A stretch of DNA of 16,700 nucleotides, from the NCBI GenBank assembly GCA_046732465.1, contig JBKPND010000048.1:1-16700 (forward strand), read 5' to 3'. This stretch comes from DASUPK01 sp046732465. Its GTDB lineage: Bacteria; Actinomycetota; Thermoleophilia; Solirubrobacterales; 70-9. Of this stretch, positions 7,335 through 14,559 are shown piece by piece; positions within the stretch are counted from its first letter, which is position 1, and each line of letters opens with the position of its first letter. Both the position numbers and the translations under genes were made by a program. The notes under the pieces are model-generated. The model searched no databases and had not been told where the DNA came from. It saw nothing but the letters and a program-made list of their open reading frames with translations.

Positions 7335-8488
7335 GCGGTCGTCTGGGGGTCGTCGGCACCGTCATCTACCCGGCCGGAATGGATCGAACCTCGGGCGATG
7401 TACAGACGTGGTCGGAAGTCGGGAGGTACTTCGACGACATCACCGTGGTGGCCCAGACCGACACGTCGCTTCCGCGCTGGCACCGCGTGGACAACGTGCT
7501 CTACATCCTGATCCCAAGACTTCCCCGCCCACTCGACATTCCCGTCTTCCCCCTCGCGGCGACTGTGATTGCGTTTACCGCCTACAGACGCGGGGTGAGG
7601 ACGTGGAGCTTCAGCGATCCGCTGCGGCCCGGTCTCGTTTGCCTTGCGATGCGGCGACTCCCAGGGGTTCGGTTAATCGTCCATCTGCAAGGTCAGCTTC
7701 TACGGATGCCGAGCCGTCGCTTCGGGCGAGCGACGCTCGCGGTCCAGGTGCTGTCACGCTTCGTCGCGCGCCAGGCAGACACGGTCCGTGTGGTCTCGCG
7801 CGACATCGAAAGGGAGGCGGCGGCGGCTGGGGTAGCGCCGGAGAGGATCGTCCTCGTGCCAAGTCGATGCGACACTCGGCTCTTTGACCCGGACCGTTGG
7901 CGAGAACGCGGTGAGGAGATCCGATCACGACTGCCGGGCGACCCCGGCGCCCCGGTCATCGGTTTCCTGGGCAGCCTCAACGCGTCGAAGGGTCTCGATA
8001 CCCTCATCGCCGCGGCGTCCACGCTCGGCGGAAAGCTCGCCGCCAGAGTGGCAGTGGCGGGCGACGGCCCACTGCGAAATGAGCTCGCGGCCGCTGCGGA
8101 CAGGGCGGATCTGACGATTGCCTTCCTCGGCCGAATCTCCACGTCGGATGCTCCGGCATTTCTTGCCGCCGTCGACGTCCTCGCTGTGCCGTCGTACGAC
8201 GAGGGTCTCCCGCGAGTCGTGCTCGAGGCGATGGCGATGCGCGTGCCCGTTGTCGCCAGCAACGTCGGTGGAACTCCCGAAGCAGTCCTGGACGGTCGCA
8301 CGGGACTCCTCGTTCCACCCGGCGACCAGGACGCGCTCGCAACGGCTCTCGAGCGAGTCCTGAGCGACGAGGCGCTCGCATCACGCCTCGGCACCGCCGG
8401 GAGGAAGCGCGTGCGTGCCGAATTTGAAGCGCGGTCCGGCTGGCGAGCCCTCGCCGAGGTCCATACGGCGGACGGTGCGGTTCGGTAG
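7331..8488 (+). CDS. GT4-family glycosyltransferase
   Basis: A 385-residue GT-B enzyme. It starts in the ATGA overlap with the previous gene. The N-terminal domain (about 1-200) begins LGVVGTVIYPAGMDRTSGD and contains VHLQGQLL, with a Ser-rich VVSRDIE before the interdomain linker RIVLVPSRCDTRLFDP. The C-terminal domain has FLGSLNASKGLD (212-223; Lys220 in the phosphate-binding position, with Ser where Arg is usual), VAVAGDGPLRNEL, and E-x7-E in SYDEGLPRVVLEAMAMRVPVV (Glu291, Glu299). Length and layout are normal for GT4. It most likely transfers a sugar onto the growing lipid-linked oligosaccharide; donor unknown. Its E-x7-E region is close to that of the preceding glycosyltransferase (both read LEAMAM-R/K-VP), which may reflect an old tandem duplication. 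It is followed by a 103-bp gap before the polymerase-like gene, the longest same-strand gap in this run. Confidence 0.9.
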   Translation: MSGRLGVVGTVIYPAGMDRTSGDVQTWSEVGRYFDDITVVAQTDTSLPRWHRVDNVLYILIPRLPRPLDIPVFPLAATVIAFTAYRRGVRTWSFSDPLRPGLVCLAMRRLPGVRLIVHLQGQLLRMPSRRFGRATLAVQVLSRFVARQADTVRVVSRDIEREAAAAGVAPERIVLVPSRCDTRLFDPDRWRERGEEIRSRLPGDPGAPVIGFLGSLNASKGLDTLIAAASTLGGKLAARVAVAGDGPLRNELAAAADRADLTIAFLGRISTSDAPAFLAAVDVLAVPSYDEGLPRVVLEAMAMRVPVVASNVGGTPEAVLDGRTGLLVPPGDQDALATALERVLSDEALASRLGTAGRKRVRAEFEARSGWRALAEVHTADGAVR

Positions 8489-8591
8489 TGGCTCCGGACA
8501 ACACCAGCCGCTCGCGACGGTGGCGGACGGCCGCCGCTTCCCAAAGGGAAACGTGATGCGCGCAAGGCGATCGAGGGAGTAAAACGCCTCG
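8489..8591 (+). promoter_or_regulatory. Structured leader before the Wzy-like gene, with two hairpins and a mini-ORF
   Basis: This 103-bp gap holds two adjacent inverted repeats: GGCGG/CCGCC around a 4-base loop (8522-8535, extendable with wobble pairs) and TTCCC/GGGAA around AAA (8538-8550). Neither is followed by a T run, so neither is a standard intrinsic terminator. The second repeat's 3' arm contains AAGGGA, a possible ribosome binding site for an 8-codon ORF ATG 8556 to TAA 8582 (MRARRSRE). The end of that mini-ORF contains GAGGGAG (8573-8579), the best ribosome binding site for the polymerase ATG 8592, though 12 bases away. The layout would allow coupling or attenuation, but chance is a real alternative. 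Confidence 0.3.
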
Positions 8592-10247
8592 ATGCAACGA
8601 GAAGTGAGCCTTTGGCCTCCAGCGGCGCTCGTTCCCCCAGGGTGGACGGAGCAAGGAAGTCTTCGGACTCGCGTTATCCTCGCCGTCGGCGCACTTTTCT
8701 TCGCGCTTTTCGTGCTGTCACTCACCTTCGGCGACGTCTTCGCTGCGGCCGGAGTCACGCCAGCCTCGATCCTGCTCTGCGCCGTTCTTCTCGCTGTTGC
8801 AAGTACGTGTGGGGACGACCCTCTTCATCCCGCGAGACTTCTTGCGGCGATTCTCGGGCTCGGGTTCGTCGTTGGCCCGGTTGTCCACGCAGTCACCGGT
8901 GTGTACGCCCTTCCAGACGGCTCCGAGCGACAACGGGCGGAGCTCGCGCGCGCAACGTGGATGGTGCTGGCGGGATCGATCCTGGCGTTTCTTTCGATGC
9001 GCGCCACGCTAGGCGAAGCTTGGCGAAGCAACCTTCGATCAGTCGGGCGCGCGTCAGTAGGTCGGCGCACGATGATCGTCGCCCTAGGCGTCGCCGCAGC
9101 AGGTGCCGTGCTTCTCGTGCTGTACTTGCTTCTCACTGGGCGAAGCAGCATCTCGCTTCACGGTCGCGGTGCAACCTACGCCGTAATCCCTGATGAAGGA
9201 CGGAAGGCGTACCTCGGTCTGCTAGCGCCAATCGGCCTTGGTGGCCTATTGGTAAGTGCTGCGTGGGCGCTCGAACGTGGATCGCGGTGGACTTTTCTCG
9301 CGTCGAGCGCAGCCGCTATCGGCTTCGGCGTCCTCTTGGCGCTGCCCGGTAGCAGGGCGAATTTTCTCTATGCCATCGCCCCGCTCTTCTTCCTCTACGT
9401 GTGCTATCGAGCTCTCCCTCGATGGCGATGGCTCACAGTTGCCGCCGCCCTGCTGATCGTTCTCCTCTCGTATGGCGCCAACCTGCGAACCGCGGACGCT
9501 CGCTCAGCTCTGCTCAAAGCCCCCGGAAAGACGCTGTCGGAGAATGGACCGACGCGCGCCGCACTGGAGAGGCTCTTCCTCGTGGACGTCGCACACACCG
9601 AGCCGTTGCTCGGCGCCATGGATGCTTTTCCCGCAACGCGTCCATTTCTCGGTGGCGAATCCGCGGCCCTCGGCTTCACCGGACCGGCCGGCTGGAAATT
9701 CGGTCAGACGATCGGACTAAGGATGGACCCGCCGGCCGGTGTGACGCTGACCGCGGCAGCCTATGCTCGCGATCCCTCGAAATTTGAGAGCGGGTTGACC
9801 GCCACGCTACCGGGGGAGTTGTACGCGAACGCCGGCGTACCCGGGGTGCTTGTCGGCCTGGCGGCGTTCGGCGCCGTGGCCGGCTGGATACGCAGGTCGG
9901 CGGTGTACTCTCGAGCCCCGGGAACCCTGCCGCTCTACGCGGCAGCCATGACCGTCCTCTTTGCTGTCTTCGCCGACTATTTCGGACAGGCCTACCGAGG
10001 GGGAGCCGTCGTCATCGGTGTCGGCTTCGCGCTGCTCGCCGGCGGGCAGAAGACGTACTCACTAGCTCGCGTTGCGGTCGTGGTGGCTCTCGTTGCGGCA
10101 GGTGCAGCTGCGCTGCTAATCGCACGCAAATACGTGGGAGCTCCCTCGGCGGCTCTCATGACGAACCTTCTCCCTGTCTATCTGACGCTCGTCGCGGCTG
10201 CAGTTTTCTGTCTCGTTCGCCTAGCTGCGATCCGCCGTCCGGCCTAG
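8592..10247 (+). CDS. Wzy-like O-antigen/repeat-unit polymerase (multi-pass membrane protein)
   Basis: A 551-residue, very hydrophobic protein with roughly 11-13 predicted membrane segments, the first near residues 27-50 and the last near 525-545. A hydrophilic region of about 100 residues (about 305-410, roughly 9505-9820) is the probable extracytoplasmic loop. The motif GSRANFLYAIAPLFFLY before the loop and ATLPGELYANAGVPGVLVGL at its end match oligosaccharide repeat unit polymerases (Wzy-type), where a G-E-x-Y-x-N-x-G-x-x-G motif is common. Such proteins join flipped repeat units into long chains outside the membrane. Sequence conservation is low in this family, so the call rests on topology, these motifs and the neighbouring Wzx-like and glycosyltransferase genes. 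The TAG stop overlaps the convergent lipoprotein gene's stop within one CTAG at 10244-10247. A soluble or unrelated membrane role is unlikely but cannot be excluded. Confidence 0.78.
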   Translation: MQREVSLWPPAALVPPGWTEQGSLRTRVILAVGALFFALFVLSLTFGDVFAAAGVTPASILLCAVLLAVASTCGDDPLHPARLLAAILGLGFVVGPVVHAVTGVYALPDGSERQRAELARATWMVLAGSILAFLSMRATLGEAWRSNLRSVGRASVGRRTMIVALGVAAAGAVLLVLYLLLTGRSSISLHGRGATYAVIPDEGRKAYLGLLAPIGLGGLLVSAAWALERGSRWTFLASSAAAIGFGVLLALPGSRANFLYAIAPLFFLYVCYRALPRWRWLTVAAALLIVLLSYGANLRTADARSALLKAPGKTLSENGPTRAALERLFLVDVAHTEPLLGAMDAFPATRPFLGGESAALGFTGPAGWKFGQTIGLRMDPPAGVTLTAAAYARDPSKFESGLTATLPGELYANAGVPGVLVGLAAFGAVAGWIRRSAVYSRAPGTLPLYAAAMTVLFAVFADYFGQAYRGGAVVIGVGFALLAGGQKTYSLARVAVVVALVAAGAAALLIARKYVGAPSAALMTNLLPVYLTLVAAAVFCLVRLAAIRRPA

Positions 10248-10888
10248 CCGCCCGAGCCCTGCTTGGAAGGCTGAGGCTGTTCGACCTCCTGTGACAAGAG
10301 TCCCCGATACCGATCGCTGATCCGACGGGCTGCTATCTGCGCTTCCGGCGCCGGCGTATTTGAGCCGGGTGCGACTTGCTCCTGAATCAGCGAGTACTCG
10401 TAAGCCGGTAGAGCTCCGCCGAGCAAGGTGTCATATGCGACGCGCCACCCTTCGGGGCTTCGGCGGAAGAGGAACGAGAACACCTCGGTCTTCTGCTGAC
10501 GAGTCCCGTTGACGGCGTTCTCAGCCTTCACCACGACCTCGTATCCGAGCGGCGTCTTGCTGCCTGTGATGTTCGCCGGTCGCAGGACCTGAAGGTGCTC
10601 GCGTTCCTGCGCGAGAGAGCCGCTGACCTTCCCAAAGCCGATCGCGCGCAGAACACGCTGGTCGTAGAAGCCGGCCGCAGACGCCGCGTTGCCGACCTGG
10701 ACCGCTCGCCAGAGCTGGAGCAACACGCCCTGCGGCGAATTCGACCCTGCTTTCGCAATCTGAGCGGGCTCCACCAGAGCGGTATCGCTCGGCAGCGGCC
10801 GACTAGCGTCGTCGCCGCACCCCGCATTGAGCATGACCACGCAAAGAGCCAGCGCCGGGAGGACCGACCTCACAGACGTCACGAGCAC
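10244..10888 (-). CDS. Secreted lipoprotein-like protein with NTF2-like domain, function unknown
   Basis: A 214-residue protein starting at GTG 10888, supported by AGAAGGGG at 10895-10902 six bases upstream. The N-terminus is a signal peptide: a short positive region (Arg7), hydrophobic VLPALALCVVML, then NAGC with Cys24 in the lipidation position. The lipobox has Asn at -3 rather than Leu, so lipidation is likely but not certain. After a Ser/Pro-rich spacer, residues about 52-160 resemble an NTF2/SnoaL-like alpha-beta domain: QLWRAVQVGNAASAAGFYD at the front, a central run of strands, and FSFLFRRSPEGWRVAYD at the end. The tail is rich in Gln, Pro and Gly. No catalytic motif is visible. It is encoded antisense inside the polysaccharide cluster, convergent with the Wzy-like gene and divergent from a glycosyltransferase, so a role in export, assembly or binding of the glycan at the cell surface is plausible but unproven. 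Confidence 0.8.
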   Translation of the reverse strand: MLVTSVRSVLPALALCVVMLNAGCGDDASRPLPSDTALVEPAQIAKAGSNSPQGVLLQLWRAVQVGNAASAAGFYDQRVLRAIGFGKVSGSLAQEREHLQVLRPANITGSKTPLGYEVVVKAENAVNGTRQQKTEVFSFLFRRSPEGWRVAYDTLLGGALPAYEYSLIQEQVAPGSNTPAPEAQIAARRISDRYRGLLSQEVEQPQPSKQGSGG

Positions 10889-10938
10889 ACCGTACCCCTT
10901 CTGCCGGGATCCCTATCCGGGTCGGGTACGGCCCCTGT
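10889..10938. promoter_or_regulatory. Short divergent intergenic region with imperfect palindrome
   Basis: This 50-bp gap lies between the minus-strand lipoprotein gene and the plus-strand glycosyltransferase. It contains an imperfect inverted repeat at 10904-10921: CCGGGAT, loop CCCT, ATCCGGG, with one mismatched pair (10906/10919) among seven. It also includes the perfect palindrome GGGATCCC at 10906-10913. The position would suit an operator for either gene. No clear -10/-35 boxes are visible and a regulator is not encoded nearby. Confidence 0.25.
10895..10900 (-). promoter_or_regulatory. Ribosome binding site fixing a GTG start
   Basis: On the minus strand this reads AAGGGG, six bases before the GTG at 10886-10888. 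It is one of the best Shine-Dalgarno matches in the window and decides the start of the lipoprotein-like gene, placing the signal peptide exactly at the N-terminus. Confidence 0.65.
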
Positions 10939-12132
10939 TTGGGACTCAGGAACCTTGGGCGAGCGCGACGCGGCTCGCGGTACGGTGCGTTCCTGATCCC
11001 CTCTACTGCCGCGCGGTTCGTCCACGACCCACTGATTCCGTGGAGGCGCCCTCCACGTCAAGCCCTAGGCGGCAGAAGCGTCCTCTGGCACACGCTTTGG
11101 AGTGAGACGTACTCCAATCCACGCTACGCCGAGCTACTTCCACGCCTGCAGGACGTGTTCTTCGCACCAATCCGGCAGAGGCGGGGGTTTCCTGGGCGAG
11201 TGGACGGCGGCTTGTGGCGGCGCATGCGATTCGTGGAGCGACGCACGTTGGCGTGGTACCGCCGAAACGGTGTTCGGCTCCTGCTGACCCCAAGCCCTTG
11301 GCAGGCGCCCGTGTTTGCCGGGCGTGTGGTCGTCGATCTCGACGACCCCTCTCGCTCGCCCTCGGAGCAGGCCGCGCTCCGGGCTCCGAACATCGAATCT
11401 GTGGTCGTGACGACGCCCCCGATCGCGCGCTACGTCCAGGAAGCAAACCCGCGAGTCGAGGTCACAGTCGTCCCGCAAGGAGTCGACATCGACCGCGTGA
11501 CCGGTGCGCGTCACGCCGAAGTCCGGCGGCGGCTGCTCGGAAGACTAGAGCTTCCGAGCGAGACGGTCATCGTCGGTTACCACGCACCAGTCATATGTGT
11601 GTCGACCGACGCCGACCACCAGGGTCCGGCTTTCCAGACGTTTTACATCGACGTTCTCGTGGCAGCAATCCAACAGTTGTGGTCGGAGGATCTTCCGTTT
11701 CTGACCCTTCTCGTCGGAGGGGCATCATCATCGATCAGCCGCTTCGCCCAATCGGAGCGCAGACTCGTGCTGAACGACTACGTCGATCGCTCGGAGCTCT
11801 TCGATTGGGTGGGAACCTTCGATGTCGGGGTGTACCCGAGGACTGTCGACTTCCAGGGTCGGCAGAGCGTCAAACTGCTCGAGTACATGGCAAGCGGTGC
11901 GGCAATCGTGGCCATGTCGTCGAGCGAGACGCAATTCATTGCTGACGCCTCGATCGGGTTCCTTGCCGACGACGTCGACGAGTTCAGTGCGCGGCTTCGC
12001 GCCCTGATCGTCGACCGCGATGTCCGCCGGGCCTGCGCCTGGCGTGGACGTCAGTTGGCGATGGAACACGACTGGAAGACGCTCGCCCATCAATACGACG
12101 CGATCCTTGCGGGCGCGGTCGAGCGGGTGTGA
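10939..12132 (+). CDS. Divergent GT4-like glycosyltransferase
   Basis: About 397 residues if translation begins at TTG 10939; the frame is open further upstream but there is no ATG or GTG until 11154, which would remove conserved-looking sequence. No ribosome binding site supports TTG, so the start is uncertain. Recognisable parts are VLWHTLWSETYSNPRYAELL (48-67), VVDLDDPSRSPSE (131-143), the interdomain linker VEVTVVPQGVDIDRV (173-187), and the C-terminal donor-site segment SVKLLEYMASGAAIVAM (310-326). Glu315 corresponds to the second Glu of E-x7-E, but the first is Gly307. That matches the GT4 subgroup with a P/V-K-L-x-E-Y-M-A signature, so activity is still possible. It likely adds a sugar to the repeat unit. 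It overlaps the flippase gene by four bases (GTGA), indicating co-translation, and is the first gene of the third plus-strand run. Confidence 0.78.
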   Translation: MGLRNLGRARRGSRYGAFLIPSTAARFVHDPLIPWRRPPRQALGGRSVLWHTLWSETYSNPRYAELLPRLQDVFFAPIRQRRGFPGRVDGGLWRRMRFVERRTLAWYRRNGVRLLLTPSPWQAPVFAGRVVVDLDDPSRSPSEQAALRAPNIESVVVTTPPIARYVQEANPRVEVTVVPQGVDIDRVTGARHAEVRRRLLGRLELPSETVIVGYHAPVICVSTDADHQGPAFQTFYIDVLVAAIQQLWSEDLPFLTLLVGGASSSISRFAQSERRLVLNDYVDRSELFDWVGTFDVGVYPRTVDFQGRQSVKLLEYMASGAAIVAMSSSETQFIADASIGFLADDVDEFSARLRALIVDRDVRRACAWRGRQLAMEHDWKTLAHQYDAILAGAVERV

Positions 12133-13451
12133 TCCCTTTTCGTGGCCGCGCACATGCCTATGCGGCCAGCGGCGCGTGGAGCGCCGCAGTCCTCCAGTTC
12201 GTGGCCGGTGTCATCGTCGTCCGCTCGCTTGCGCCCGGGGACGTCGGGACGTTCGTCTTCGGGAGCGCGATCGCGGCATTCGTGTTCGGAGTTTTCGACC
12301 TCCGGATCGAGGAAGGACTCACGCAGTTCCTCGTCCGAGAGAAGGGCGCAGGGCGAGCCCTTCACACAAGGTCGGCCCTGCGATTTGCAGTCGCCGTTGA
12401 TTTCGCCAGCGCCCTCCTGATCTTCTTGCTCGTCCTCGCGGCGATCACGCTGCCTCCACTCGACTTGAGCGACGACACCAGAAATGTTGCTGCGATCGCG
12501 GCGGCGACGAGCCTCATCGCAGCGTCTGATGGATCGTTTCTCGCGGTTTTCTATGCCGACCATGCATTCGGCTGGCTCTCGAGCTACCAAGTCGTCGCGA
12601 ACGCAGCGCGGTGTCTTGCGCTGTTGGTCGTTCCGATCAGCACACCCGTCGACGCCGCGTGGGCGTTCCTGCTCGCTCAGGTCGTCGGAACAGGTTTCGT
12701 GCTGGCCGTCGTCGTCCTTCGATTTGTCCCGCTCCGGGCTCTGTCGTCCTCCTTGAAGTCGAGTGATCGCCGGTGGTTGCTTCGGTTCTCCATCCACGTC
12801 GCCCTGGCTTCGGCTGTCGCGACCGTCCGCACGACCGCCATTCCGCTCGTCATGGGCGTCGTCGGAACCAGGCGGGAGGTAGCCGATGCTCGCGTTGCCG
12901 AGAGTCCCACGAGGCTGCTCGGAGTAGCCGTAGCGCCGGTACGGACGGTTCTCTTCCCTCGTCTGTCCGCAGCTTGGGCGCGACGTGATCGCGGCGGCGC
13001 GGGGCGGTTGATACGGCAGTACGTGGGAGCGGCCCTCTTGCTCGGAGGAGTACTCGGTCTTGCGCTAGCGCTCACGATCGGCTTCCTCCTCGAGGCCATC
13101 TACGGACCCGCGTATTCGGACCTCGGCCGCGTGGGGCAGGTTTTTGTGCTTGCGGCTCTGTTGGACGCCGTTGCCGGCTGGCAGAAGGTCGCACCGGCGG
13201 CGCTGGACCGACCCTGGCTCCGCACATACATCCTTGCGGTCGAAGCAGGCGCGCTGCTGGTCGCCCTGTTGATTCTTGTCCCGTCGTACGGTCCCCTTGG
13301 GGCAGCGATAAGCGCGACTGTCGCGGCCGCATGCTCACTTGCGATGGGCGTGTATTGGCTGAAACCTGCTTTCACAGAGCAGACCTGGGAACAAGAGCGG
13401 CACCCGCCGGAATCGAGCCAGGAGACGTCCATTGCGGATCGTCCGCATTAG
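12129..13451 (+). CDS. Wzx-type polysaccharide flippase (MATE/MOP superfamily)
   Basis: A 440-residue integral membrane protein with about 12 predicted segments, spread from AVLQFVAGVIVVRSL (19-33) to ATVAAACSLAMGVYWL near residue 410. Arrangement and length match polysaccharide biosynthesis proteins of the MOP exporter superfamily (RfbX/Wzx, PF01943/PF13440 type): an early LAPGDVGTFVFG segment, internal RWLLRFSIHVALASAVATVR, then FPRLSAAWARRDRGGAGRLIRQY at the start of the second bundle, and AIYGPAYSDLG. Such proteins flip undecaprenyl-linked oligosaccharides from the cytoplasmic to the outer leaflet. GTG 12129 shares GTGA with the upstream stop. The final 20 bases overlap the next glycosyltransferase start. 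The C-terminal tail after about residue 415 is hydrophilic and probably cytoplasmic. It is the only flippase visible and pairs naturally with the Wzy-like gene at 8592. Confidence 0.87.
   Translation: MIPFRGRAHAYAASGAWSAAVLQFVAGVIVVRSLAPGDVGTFVFGSAIAAFVFGVFDLRIEEGLTQFLVREKGAGRALHTRSALRFAVAVDFASALLIFLLVLAAITLPPLDLSDDTRNVAAIAAATSLIAASDGSFLAVFYADHAFGWLSSYQVVANAARCLALLVVPISTPVDAAWAFLLAQVVGTGFVLAVVVLRFVPLRALSSSLKSSDRRWLLRFSIHVALASAVATVRTTAIPLVMGVVGTRREVADARVAESPTRLLGVAVAPVRTVLFPRLSAAWARRDRGGAGRLIRQYVGAALLLGGVLGLALALTIGFLLEAIYGPAYSDLGRVGQVFVLAALLDAVAGWQKVAPAALDRPWLRTYILAVEAGALLVALLILVPSYGPLGAAISATVAAACSLAMGVYWLKPAFTEQTWEQERHPPESSQETSIADRPH
13420..13424 (+). promoter_or_regulatory. Ribosome binding site fixing a TTG start
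   Basis: AGGAG lies seven bases before TTG 13432, inside the 3' end of the flippase gene. It is a near-perfect Shine-Dalgarno and supports TTG as the true start of the next glycosyltransferase, giving an N-terminus MRIVRISEY that begins directly on the first beta strand. Confidence 0.7.
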
Positions 13452-14559
13452 CGAGTACGTCACTCCATCACCCGGCGGACGCGAAGTGCACGTCCGGGAG
13501 TTGTCTCGTCGACAGGCGCTTCGCGGTCATGCAGTACGACTCATCTATCGCGTCGGAGGAGAAGCCGATTGGGTTTTTTCGGCGACGTCTGTCCTCCGCG
13601 GTTCGAGGTTAGGCGCGTTGCCTCGACCAGCGATCTCGAGCCTCTTCCTTGGCCTCGCAGTCGCAAACGTCGCGCGCAACCGCCGCGGCACTGATGTCGT
13701 TCACTTTCACGGCGACTATCGCGAGGCGGTCGCGGCGGGCGCCCTGCGTCTCATCGGAGTTCCGTCTCTTCTGACGCTCCACGGCCGCCTTTCCCAACGC
13801 ATCTTGCGCAAGCTCGGGTTCGTGTACCGCCTCCCTTCGCACATCGTCGCCGTCAGCCCGGCGATCGCAGCCCAGCTCGAAGGCGTCGGCGTTCCACGCA
13901 AGAGCGTGACGATCCAGCCGAGCGGCGTCGACGCCGAGATCTTCTACCCGGCTGCGCATGCACCCGGCGCACCGCCTTATCGGGTCGTGGTCGCTTCGAC
14001 GCTGATTCCACTCAAAGATCACGCCACACTCTTCGCGGCCGTGACGCGTCTCCAGGAGGAGGGGTTCGATGTCCAGCTTGAAGTTGCGGGCGTGGGGCCT
14101 GATCGAGACCGTCTCGAGAGTCTTGCCCCGGCGGGGACGCGCTTTCACGGCCAAGTCCCACGTTCAGCGCTCGCGCCTCTGATCCGGAGCTGTCATGTCG
14201 CCGCCCTCGCGTCGATCGACGTTGCGCACGCGGGTGAAGGAACGCCGACGTTCCTCATGGAGGCAATCGCGTGCGGGCTTCCTTTCGTCGCGACCAATAC
14301 CGGCGGAGTTCCAGGACTCGCCTCACGATCGAGAGCCGGAGTTGTTGTACCGCAGCGCACACCGGACGAATTTGCGGCCGCACTTCGTCTTCTGCTCACC
14401 GACGTCCGACTGTACGACTCGTATCGACTCGCCGCCCTTGAGTTCGGCCCGACTCTCGACTGGGACCGCATTTCGGAACGCATCGATTCGGTGCTCGAGT
14501 CGATCGTGAAGCCGCGCTCCCGAGGTATTCACGCTGGCTTAGCGCGCAACGAAGGCTAG
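13432..14559 (+). CDS. GT4-family glycosyltransferase
   Basis: A 375-residue GT-B enzyme. TTG 13432 is chosen because of the strong AGGAG upstream and because the protein then begins MRIVRISEYVTPSPGGREVHV, a canonical GT4 N-terminus with the diglycine donor loop (Gly15-Gly16). The N-terminal domain continues with VVHFHGDYREAVAAG and LLTLHGRL, and VAVSPAIAAQLEGVGVP leads to the linker VTIQPSGVDAEIFYP (159-173). The C-terminal domain has VASTLIPLKDHATL (Lys195), LEVAGVGPDRDRLE, and E-x7-E in GEGTPTFLMEAIACGLPFV (Glu269, Glu277). It would add a sugar to the lipid-linked repeat unit at the membrane; the donor is unknown. It overlaps the flippase by 20 bases and ends in a CTAG shared with the convergent methyltransferase stop. 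Confidence 0.9.
   Translation: MRIVRISEYVTPSPGGREVHVRELSRRQALRGHAVRLIYRVGGEADWVFSATSVLRGSRLGALPRPAISSLFLGLAVANVARNRRGTDVVHFHGDYREAVAAGALRLIGVPSLLTLHGRLSQRILRKLGFVYRLPSHIVAVSPAIAAQLEGVGVPRKSVTIQPSGVDAEIFYPAAHAPGAPPYRVVVASTLIPLKDHATLFAAVTRLQEEGFDVQLEVAGVGPDRDRLESLAPAGTRFHGQVPRSALAPLIRSCHVAALASIDVAHAGEGTPTFLMEAIACGLPFVATNTGGVPGLASRSRAGVVVPQRTPDEFAAALRLLLTDVRLYDSYRLAALEFGPTLDWDRISERIDSVLESIVKPRSRGIHAGLARNEG

Noticed and set aside
8522..8550. Intrinsic terminator after the third glycosyltransferase
   Set aside because: Hairpins exist but no T tract follows, so I describe the region as a leader with inverted repeats instead.
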